Source: Hydnum rufescens UP504 (lineage: Eukaryota; Basidiomycota; Agaricomycetes; Cantharellales; Hydnaceae). From it: a DNA stretch of 26,265 nucleotides. The stretch covers positions 6,849-33,113 of the forward strand of contig MU129304.1 of assembly GCA_014904985.1 (NCBI GenBank). Reading direction: 5' to 3'. Positions 18,450 through 26,265 of the stretch are shown in pieces. The stretch's first letter is position 1, and every line of letters begins with the position of its first letter. The notes beneath the pieces were generated by a model. The model ran no database searches and was not told the origin of the DNA. It worked only from the letters and a program-made list of their open reading frames with translations. The position numbers and the translations under genes were made by a program.

Positions 18450-20776
18450 GGGCTTGGTATTGTCCAATTCCCAAGCCAATACCATGGCCAACCATTCATC
18501 AGTCACGGCGTTCAAAAAGCCAGCATTGAACTGGTGAAATTGGTCACAATGTAGGGTAGTTGCAGTGATGGCAGCGAGTAACTTGGTTTTGAGAGAGTTG
18601 CCTAGAAAAGAGTGTTAGATTGTAGTGCATTTTGCAAGAGAATAACTTGCCAAGTCCAATGACCTTACGATAGTTCCAATCTCTGAAGAGATCGTCTATC
18701 GTGTTGTGCTGGGATCCCTCGCCCATTTCTTTTGTGCTGTTGGCGGCAGGATTAATATTTGCCCAGTTATGCTCAATACCTTCACCATCTGTATGTCCAG
18801 CACCAGGGCAGAGGTTGAGTGAGAATTTTGTGTGACACTGTTGCTTATGTGCAGGGAGGTGGAATTTTGGTATGACGCCCGTGAGCTGTGTTTTTGAATC
18901 GAGACGGAGGAGAGGAGGGAGCTGAGCATGGCACACTGCTTGCTTCTTTATCCATTGACAGAATATGTCATAGGACAAGAGCATGCTGCGGAGGCCAGAC
19001 GATCGCAGGCTTGAGAAGATGATGAAGTCCATATTGCTGTAACTGCGACATATTATTAATAATCGTTCAGTAATTAACTCGGGAATCAACCTTACTGTTT
19101 GCCTTTCTGGAGATCCCCAAGTCCAAGGGGACAAATACAGCCTTGACGTGCGCACACAGATGCACCGACACCAGTCACTCGTAGTCCCGTCGACTTCCTT
19201 GTGTTGGCAAGGTCCAGGGCAGCAAGCCCACTGCATGTTGAGATCTGGTCGGGTGAATCAGTATAGTGTATGGGACATGAGGGATTCTAGAAATGAGCTT
19301 ACATCCTTCTTGGACACGAAATCTAAGAGAAATTTCTTGTATATTTCGTCTTCAACAAAGTAAGCCCAGCCTGTGCTGAGACCTGGATTGGAACGGCCCC
19401 CAGGTTTGAATTGATTTTTCAAGCGAAAGTTTGCATCAGTGGCAAGGTGAAGACGATAGAGAAACCTAGAAAACAATACACGTAAGTATCAAACACACTA
19501 TACTTTTGAATCTTGAAACATACTGATCCACCAAGGGCCTGGATTCCCAATTGCTGGGCAAGTTAATCCTGGGATGCAGGCAAGCCGGACAGAGAACAGC
19601 AAGCTCCCCCGGCTGCGTTCCTTTAACCCAGAGACGTCGTGGCCACGACCCGCTCTTTTGAGGAGCATCAAGTGGCGCCATTTGCATGTCATTTGCAGGA
19701 AACTTACGTATCGATCCTGGGGATACACAGGCATAAGCATATGAATATAGCCACTAAGAATAGGGGAAATATAACCTTTACAGATACCAAACCTGTGTTG
19801 TCTGTCTCGCATTCAATAGCGGCAAGGAAATGGTTAGCCGAAAGCTTAGACTGAAGCATCTGGAGGTGGAAGTGGTTCAAGACGACAAAAGTCACGCATG
19901 TTTGGGGTTGATGGATCGTTGCCAGATACCAGCCACAGCGCAGTAGTTGTTGTCGAGGGTGAACGGCAGCACCGCACCCACAGAAGACCACATCGACATG
20001 ATGGATACCATTAGTATGTATGATAGTGAACAATACCAGTGACTTCCTCATCGGGCAGTCAGTATGGCCAAGATAGATTTTGAGCCCCATGGTTGTGAGT
20101 GTCATGCATTCAAAAAAATCGCCATTCCAAACCTAAAAGAGTCAGTGCCATCACTATCTAGGCATCTAGGGCTCGTACTGACATTTATATGATGCAACAG
20201 GAGGTGTTCATGCCATAGGACACAACAGTCCTTACAGAGCATTTGGTGGTCGAAGCACTCGATGCATCTATACATCCCACTGAGGCCAGGTAGCTGGCAT
20301 GATGGACAGCCATTGACAAGCAGTGAGTCACCATGACCATCATATCGAAGAAGGGCATCAAGAAATTTGTCGCAAACGAAAGTCCATTCAAGTAGCGGTT
20401 CATCCTGTAGCTTAGAGTAAAGAAAAGAAAAGATCGTACTCTGGAAGGAAATACTCACTGCAGCCTCATAGCGCTTATTTCCAGTCGTCTTTGATCTTTG
20501 GCCCATTTGGTGGTGGTTGGGATTGCTTGGGTCAAAGACTTCATCATCTGCACAGTTTGGCACATCAGGTGACGTATCAACTGATGTCGAATCAAGAGCT
20601 TGGGATGGGAGCTCAGCAGGTGGCCGTATGATGTTTTGCTTGCGTGCGCCGGTGCCATTATGGGAGATTACAACATGGCTGGTAACAGCCTCATGCACAA
20701 TGGGATTGAAAGGATTAGACTTAGGTCTACCATAGCGCGGCATGTTGTCGTGGTCAAAAAGATAGCTCCCTGTCAT
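18445..20776 (-). pseudogene. KDZ (CxC2-type) transposase, 5' part of a split gene
   Basis: Exons on the minus strand: 20776-20459, 20404-20183, 20132-19776, 19716-19524, 19465-19303, 19244-19096, 19042 to about 18650, and 18601-18445. In order they encode a low-complexity N-terminus, DEPLLEW, a cysteine cluster (CPSC...CIEC...CKDC), the KDZ core (VDVVFCGCG, WRHLMLLKRAGRGHD, GELAVLCPACLHP, DANFRLK, PGLSTGWAYFVED, STCSGLAALDLANT, NMDFI, LLSYDIFCQW) and GEGIEHNWANINP with a probable catalytic Glu. Introns are 48-60 nt. One base is missing near 19625 (after VSGLK), breaking the frame. The start could also be the ATG at about 20743 (MPRYGRP). The gene would encode a cut-and-paste transposase. It continues at 7744 after the nested retrotransposon. 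Confidence 0.9.
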
Positions 20777-21419
20777 TATTAGTGGGGTTAAGTCAATTGA
20801 GGAATTGTCTGTCTACTGCCACACAGCATCTCAATTACCAGGGTAATCGATTACAGCTCTACATTGAGGTATACAATATAATAACGCCAGGCCTAACTCA
20901 AGTATACATCCACAGTCTGAGGGGCTGACACCAGGCTGAGCGCAAGTCCCCTCTACCTTGACCGAAAACCCCACCAAGGTGATCTCATTGATGGGCAAGC
21001 TGGCCGCGCGCGCACCTGCGGCATTGCGGAACCGGCAATGGCCCCTAAGGAGCCAGCACAAGGCCAGGCACACATTCCCCCTTACAGGGAGCCCAGAGAT
21101 CAGTATCAATGACCTAAGGTCGATCTCAGCGACACCATGTCCTCAATACCTAATGACTCTACACTAATACTACTGACCACTGATGGAACCCTAACCTCAG
21201 TACCCGCACAACATGAGTCCACCACTAGAAAAGAAAGGGTCAGGGCTCTAGCTGCTTCGCAGCTATACTAATAAACTACTCACCAGATAGGAGAGACCAT
21301 TGGCATGGTCAATGCGAGGAACGGAACAGACTTGGATATGGGTAGTTGATAATCTGAGCACCAGTGAGCGTGGCATGCCTATCGAAAATTTTCGTCAGCG
21401 GGGATGTGGGCATGGGCCC
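20777..21419. other. Region upstream of the KDZ gene, no gene seen
   Basis: It includes a GC-rich block (about 20925-21090) with GCGCGCGC, unlike its AT-richer surroundings. I found no protein family and no terminal inverted repeat that would fix the KDZ element's end. Confidence 0.4.
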
Positions 21420-21740
21420 GATACTGAGAATCATAGCCCAGTAAGCACAAGATAAAGACGAAGTCAAGATGAGCACCTGACATTGAAAATCAGAGCCCAG
21501 TAAGCCCGAGATAAAGATGAATGAGAGTTGAGATGAATCAGCACCTGACATTAAAGATTGGAGCCCAGTAAGCCCGAGATACAGACGAATGAGAGTTGAG
21601 ATGAATTAGCACCTGACGTTAAAGATCGGAGCCCAGTAAGCCTGAGATAAAGACGAACGAGAGTTGAGATGAATTAGCACCTGACATTGAAAATCGTAGC
21701 CAAGTAAGCTCAAGATAAAGATTGCCAACAGTTGAGAGGG
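21420..21740. repeat. 68-bp minisatellite, about 4.5 copies
   Basis: AGCACCTGAC starts at 21472, 21540, 21608 and 21676, an exact 68-bp spacing. Each unit continues with GAGCCCAGTAAGC-like sequence, then GAGATAAAGACGAA and GAGAGTTGAGATGAAT. A shortened unit (about 52 bp) precedes at 21420 and the last unit decays after AGATAAAGA. Copies differ by a few substitutions. It lies upstream of the KDZ gene and could be a subterminal repeat of that transposon. Confidence 0.88.
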
Positions 21741-23227
21741 ATCGGCAGAGACAGTGGCAGCCATGATTTCAACTAGAGATGGGGTAGCGACAGAGGAAGG
21801 CAGAGGGCCTCTGAACTCCAAACACTGACAGGTCAGGAGATGGCAGTCATGGCACAGTATGACGGCAAACTTACTAATGATGAGAAAAGTTGAAGATGCA
21901 TTAATGCACTTGCAGAAGACCTGAACAGCCCACATACCAAGCTGGTCAAGACGACGCTGCAGAGCTGAAACCAGAATAATAGATGAGGAACTGAAAGTGA
22001 TGGGAAGTGATGGGGGACGACGTGGTGGTTAGGAAGAATGAAAAAAACTTCCTGGAGAACGCCGAGAAATAGCAAATTTGATTCTGCTCCAGCCATCTCC
22101 TGCCCGCTCATTGTGGCACACCAGCAATCCCACAGAGTTGCAGGTATCATGTAAAGGCTCGACAAATATTTTGTATTTGTGTCCTGCTTTACATTTGCCT
22201 TAGAGAAGGGAGATTTAGCAGGGTGCCAACAAGCTCAATGGGACTTCTAGTGCTCATTCATGTGACTTAGTGTTAATCTGAGTGGTGTATGGGTCTCTAC
22301 TATAAAATATCTCAATGAAGAGAAGGGTTGAATCAGTAGGGTCTCTTGTTCATTGAAAATTGTACTCTGCAAGTCTCTGTGACCATGTGTGACTCCAATA
22401 GGGGTGATTTGAAGTAGATAACTAGACAGGGTGCCGCAGGCACCCACAACCTTGCTTGTGATTCTGGGTGGAGATTAGGGTTATTCTGTCAAAGCAAAAC
22501 AGAACATCTGAACCAATCAGAAGCCAGGAAGTGGCAAGTTCACAACATAGTTGTGCTAGTGGAAGTGACCTTGCAGGCAAGGTAAAGAGGTTTCAGGCTA
22601 CAAGAATTTGCCTAGAATTTGCATGTAATTTGACTCCAGTCTCAAAGCTGGAACTAGAGCTAGAATTGGAAATTGATTCCGTAGATGCTTCAATTCCAGG
22701 AAGATTCTTCTTTCTGGTTTGAATCCCCTATTGTTCCTCAGATTTGACATCTTAGGACACCTACCACATTACAACAGATAAATAAGTTGGTTTTCAAATA
22801 TTGATTCCTATAATTTTTGGTTTCTTATCTCTGTGCAAATTCAATCCACTACAGTACAGTATCTACTTCCCTAAATCTAATTTGATTGATCAACACATTT
22901 TTTCTGACCTGTGGGATTGAGCTCCAAGGTTTATTGGAGGTCTGATATTAAAGATCCCAAAAATCCATGAACACATTTAGTCCAGTATCAATATCACAAT
23001 TCTGTGGCCAATGTTTTGATTGATTTCCAATCCTTATTGGAGACCTGATCTTAAGAATAACCAATAAAAAAAGAACTGATTTGGTCCAGTATCAGCATTG
23101 CAAGTTGCCAAGTTTGACTTTCGTTATGTACATTATATCTTCACTGAAACCCTCAGCCTGGTGGGGATGACACATGAAGTTCATAATTTTGGCAAAACAA
23201 AACACAGGGTGAACACAACAACAAGAT
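21741..23227. other. AT-rich spacer without a recognised gene
   Basis: No open frame here has domain support; a 110-codon minus-strand frame (21833-22165) is hydrophobic and without motifs. It holds a small perfect hairpin GGGTGCC/GGCACCC (22429-22445) and a diverged two-copy repeat of about 103 bp (22923 and 23026). Confidence 0.5.
22923..23100. repeat. Diverged two-copy tandem repeat, about 103 bp
   Basis: TCCAAGGTTTATTGGAGGTCTGAT...TTAGTCCAGTATCAATAT at 22923 matches TCCAATCCTTATTGGAGACCTGAT...TTGGTCCAGTATCAGCAT at 23026. Confidence 0.6.
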
Positions 23228-23982
23228 CTAAGGAGTAATTGTTTCGACATGTCCTGCCTGAAGAGCATTCCCATATCTAATCCATCCAGTTGCCGCATTT
23301 GGGACACGATAATAGACAGCATGTGATACGCTAGTCACAAGGGGAGAGGTAGCTTCCCTGTGTATTCTGTCAAGTTAGTTGAGATAATAGTGGTGCGGAT
23401 AAGTCGGACGCACCATGATTGGAACACTCCTGTCTGTAACCCTTTGGTTATGAGATACCAGTGTCTCCCCATATGAGCTTTGGTGCCAGGGTCAGGGGAC
23501 GCTGGGTGAATAACGGAGTTGTGGCGCAGGGGTTGAGGGAAAATAGGAAGCGATGCAATCACAGATGTAACATCACCCACGGCTGTTGGGACCAACCTCA
23601 AGAGGGAAAGTGATGCAGCAGCAGATACAAGGCTTTCCATATCTTCAGGTTTGGCGGACAACTGGGATGCAGGCGCAACAGCAGACGGATCATCTCTGGA
23701 CACCTCACTGGACTCTGTGGCAGTTTTGGCCGGGACCTCGGGAACGATGGCAACATTTGGAGGCAGTGCAGAAAGAGGATGGAGACTAGGAAGTACTGCT
23801 TCGAGAGATTGATTCATCCTGTCTACAGCTGTAGTCAGCTGAAAAATCGTCTGGCCAAGCAGAGCAATCTGCAAGGACACTGAAAAATTCAAAGCGAGTC
23901 AGGATGGAGGGAATTCAGGCTGAATAGGAAAACACTTACGGCCCAGTACCTGCAGGGGAATTTTGGGCGCAGTAAAACCCAT
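23228..23982 (-). CDS. Three-exon gene with a viroplasmin/RNase HI N-terminal-like domain
   Basis: Exons on the minus strand: 23982-23940, 23879-23414 and 23357-23228. Introns are GTAAGT...TTTCAG (60 nt) and GTGCGT...ACACAG (56 nt). The spliced length is 639 nt, giving 212 residues from MGFTAPKIP to HVETITP and TAG. A leucine-rich segment (LQIALLGQTIFQL) is followed by an S/A/P-rich linker. The C-terminal part has HWYLITKGLQTGVFQSW, then across intron 2 EATSPLVTSVSHAVYYRVPN and GWIRYGNAL. This is the pattern of the small Cauli_VI-type fold found at the N-terminus of RNase HI, which binds RNA/DNA hybrids, and in many stand-alone fungal proteins. No RNase H catalytic domain follows. All frames are open, so it may be functional. 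It is divergent to the gene at 24085. Confidence 0.72.
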
Positions 23983-24084
23983 ATTTCCCGTAGACTGAGT
24001 CAACTTGTGTCAGGCATAAGGTATTGACGGTACAACACGGAAGTCCCCATCTTTGATTCCCATGGCACCAACTTTTGCTCCACA
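23983..24084. promoter_or_regulatory. Short intergenic region between divergent genes
   Basis: Only about 100 bp separate the start codons at 23982 (minus) and 24085 (plus). If both are real, it would serve as a common promoter region. I see no clear TATA box. Confidence 0.4.
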
Positions 24085-25820
24085 ATGGCTCCTCCACAGT
24101 GGGCTGAGGGCACAAGTTGACTCAATTGGCTCCACCAGCATGGTCCCTCGTATCAAGCCACTGTGCACGGAAAGACCAAAGTTCCGTTTCTCGAAAGACT
24201 CTATCATGACTGGTTTGAGGAATATCACTGGAGCCTCGATATTAGGGCCAAGCCCAATCCCACGATGGTATATATTGAGCCCATGGACGAAGAGGGAATT
24301 TTAAGAAAAACAAAGCCATTATCTTTAGAAAAGAGGTATGTTCACATTTTATTTTCTTTGCCACCCTAATTTTTCTCATCATATATACAGTCAATAGCTT
24401 GGTGGTACTGGAATAGATATGATGACTCAAACTCCAGGAAGCTGAAGGTCGTTTCCCACAATCCTTTCCCCACTGTCAATGCCAGCAATCTCCTCTTGGC
24501 GAGTAAGGTCAGATCATCGGCCAAGATGAAACTGAAAATTGCCCAGGTCGAGCACATCTATTTGGTGAAATATTATGTGAATAAAATACGACTGCTTCTC
24601 GATGTGCGCTGGGCCCAAGAAAAGGGAAAGATGGGCCTGAATGGCAAGCCCGTTAGCAAGATTTCAGTATCCCAGGCCCTAATGAAAGAAATGTGGGAAA
24701 ACGAGTCTCTGGAGGTTCGTGCCCAGGTCGAGACGGAGTGCCAGAGCCGATACAAAGAAGCCATAGAGGGATATGAATGCGTTCAATTAATTGGTTCTCA
24801 GTCTCTGCAGCAATTTCAGAAGTAAGTCTTTCACTTGGATAACTGCCTCTCAGTGATCTAATAGTTTTACAGTGCCATAGACCATCTGTATACCTACCTC
24901 CAGCAGGTTTCCACGGTGGTTACCGATCATACTGGCTTCGCGATCACAATCGTTGTTGGTGGGCCTTCACCTGCTGCCAGCGGCGAGCTTATCACAAGCC
25001 AGTGAGTGGTGGAAATACATATATTTATCGGGCAGGTTTGCTTACATCTAATGTTTAGTGTGCATAAGGGAGAAATTGCAGGTGATAACCCAATTGACTT
25101 CGGCAGTTATGCACACAAGACCTTCAATGATGTTTTAATGCCGAAATTCGCTGAGTTCCTTACGAAAATGTTTCGTAAGTTTCTATTTGTACATTTCTCA
25201 TGAAGCCTGCTGATAATTTTTATGCAGCTCAGGACATACGCGATGCATGATCATTGACGCCACCAAAGTCAGCCACCCCTGCAGCAGTGTCGCTGGTTAC
25301 CAATGGCCATAGTAACCTGACCCCAGCCCTGACTATTGCTACTCCTACGAGCACACCGGGAGCCACATCCGTCACTATGGAACACGACCCTACAGCATCC
25401 ACACATTCTTCCACTCCCCTGTCAGCACATGGCCCCGCCACACCCTCTGCTAGTGGTCTGGACAACAGGGACAGAATTGGTGGGTTAGCAGGTGGGGATG
25501 ATGCCCGCGGCTTTGACGGCAAGGATGAAACTGGCCTAGATGATGGCATCACTGACCACAGTAGTGAGGACGAGCAAGCTGCATTTAATTGGCAGCCAGA
25601 TCACTGGTCCTTGCCCTGCACCCAAGTGTCTCACACAGACACCTCATCCAATATGTCATCCCTGTTGTTGTTGTCGTCTACATTGTCACTGTTGTCAGCA
25701 ACCTCCACGTTGCCAGGAACGGGGGTATTGTCATCGCCGGGAACAACTCATGGATTATCTTCTGTCTTTCCGACTCCCTCTGTGACTTCTGATGCTGCAC
25801 ACAGTGGAACAATTCCATGA
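24085..25820 (+). pseudogene. Decayed multi-exon gene of a fungal orphan family
   Basis: ATG at 24085 opens MAPPQWAEGTS, a TGA at 24118-24120 interrupts, and LNWLHQHGPSYQATVHGKT and FLERLYHDWFEEY continue in frame. Exons 2-5 are 24391-24821, 24873-25001, 25059-25174 and from 25228, with GTAAGT/GTGAGT donors and in-frame junctions. They include VSQALMKEMWENESLEVR, DHTGFAITIVVGGPSP, GEIAGDNPIDFGSYAHKTF and FAEFLTKMF. The exon 1 to 2 junction (GTATGT donor about 24335) is one base out. After PQDIRDA a second TGA (25248-25250) stands before an S/T/P-rich stretch open to 25820. From memory, the layout (N-terminal W-L motif, ENE-S-EV motif, GGP motif, YE/F-A-FL motif) fits a large family of uncharacterised Agaricomycete proteins; function unknown. 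Both TGAs could derive from CGA. Confidence 0.7.
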
Positions 25821-25889
25821 TGTTCAAAGAGCAATCAGAAGCACTATGGTGCTAAGCATAAGGCATGCACATTGGACATATCAGCAACG

Positions 25890-26051
25890 ATGTCCCCTCC
25901 CCACCCCAAAAAATGTATGACTCCTGACGAATCTCCTACCGAATCTTCGCCAGACTCTCCGAGTCAATTGTCAGACGATCGAGTCCAGTCTTTTCTGGAA
26001 AAGCAGATCCGTCCTTCGGACCCCCTGGCTTCAGGCTGGTCAGTCACATAG
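25890..26051 (+). CDS. Short hypothetical open frame, 53 residues
   Basis: ATG 25890 to TAG 26049-26051, beginning MSPPHPKKCM and rich in S, P, D and E (TPDESPTESSPDSPSQLSDD). It could be a first exon of a gene that continues beyond the window, or chance. No domain and no obvious donor was identified. Confidence 0.25.
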   Translation: MSPPHPKKCMTPDESPTESSPDSPSQLSDDRVQSFLEKQIRPSDPLASGWSVT

Positions 26052-26105
26052 GGGACCTAATTTAGGTACCACTTTCGGGCAGAAAATGGTACCTAAGAGG
26101 TCCCC
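26051..26105. repeat. Inverted repeat with 18-bp matching arms
   Basis: Left arm GGGGACCT-AAT-TTAGGTACCA (26051-26071), loop of 15 nt, right arm TGGTACCTAA-G-AGGTCCCC (26087-26105). Eighteen bases pair, with a 3-versus-1-nt bulge. It may be a foldback or MITE-like element, or a transcript hairpin. Confidence 0.8.
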
Positions 26106-26199
26106 CAGACCTTTCAGCCGAAATCAAGCCATTCCAATTCAGTTTTTTTGGCCATCTATCGACCAATCCATGGCTGTGCTAGATTATTTGTTTATTTAC

Positions 26200-26202
<3 letters not shown>

Positions 26203-26239
<37 letters not shown>

Positions 26240-26250
26240 TACTACTATTA
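26203..26250. repeat. (ATT)n microsatellite with an (ACT)n end
   Basis: About twelve ATT units followed by three ACT units, close to the window edge. Confidence 0.95.
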
Positions 26251-26265
26251 CTTATATACATATTA

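Noticed and set aside
20831..21109. 92-codon minus-strand frame in the GC-rich block
   Set aside because: No domain, no intron signals and composition-driven; kept only as a note on the GC-rich block.
21833..22165. 110-codon minus-strand hydrophobic frame
   Set aside because: No recognisable family and no supporting start or splice context.
22429..22445. GGGTGCC/GGCACCC hairpin as a regulatory element
   Set aside because: Only 7-bp arms with no gene nearby; could be chance.

Overview
This window is transposon-dominated nuclear DNA from a filamentous basidiomycete, most likely an Agaricomycete. The evidence is the many 50-60 nt GT-AG introns, a KDZ-type (Kyakuja-Dileera-Zisupton) transposase of the CxC2 class, Ty3/gypsy chromoviruses ending in a chromodomain, and a decayed member of an orphan gene family that I associate with mushroom genomes. 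No rRNA, canonical tRNA, CRISPR or bacterial-style operon is visible.

Layout. 1-800: diverged satellite of about 288 bp made of two related half-units. 1212-4088 (minus): an unrecognised gene of about 670 codons, frameshifted near 2940 and split by a solo LTR (1581-2428, target duplication CTTGC). 4168-6055 (minus): 5'-truncated, decayed Ty3 chromovirus pol (RNase H tail, integrase, chromodomain). About 6165-6250 (minus): a tRNA-like stretch that may be a SINE head. 6430-7744 plus 18445-20776 (minus): one KDZ transposase gene, cut in two by a second Ty3 chromovirus at 7745-18444 with target duplication GGGTC. 21420-21740: 68-bp minisatellite. 23228-23982 (minus): an intact three-exon gene with a viroplasmin/RNase HI N-terminal-like domain. 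24085-25820 (plus): a decayed multi-exon gene of a fungal orphan family. 26051-26105: a strong inverted repeat; then an (ATT)n microsatellite at the window end.

The nested Ty3 element is the centre of interest. Downstream of the TATA box of its LTR there is an 11-nt sequence exactly complementary to the primer-binding position just after the 5' LTR, as expected for Tf1/sushi-type self-priming. A three-unit heat-shock-element match lies just upstream of the TATA box. The two outer LTRs differ almost only at CpG sites, which points to methylation and deamination after insertion; TGA nonsense codons in the older genes fit the same process.

The inside of that element is not reliable. From about 11740 to 15726 the sequence is a homopolymer-distorted second copy of the RNase H-integrase-chromodomain-LTR part, followed by 570 bp of unrelated sequence, an inverted LTR fragment and a 25-N gap. 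The clean version of the same pol segment follows at 15752-17597. This looks like a gap-filling or assembly chimera rather than biology.
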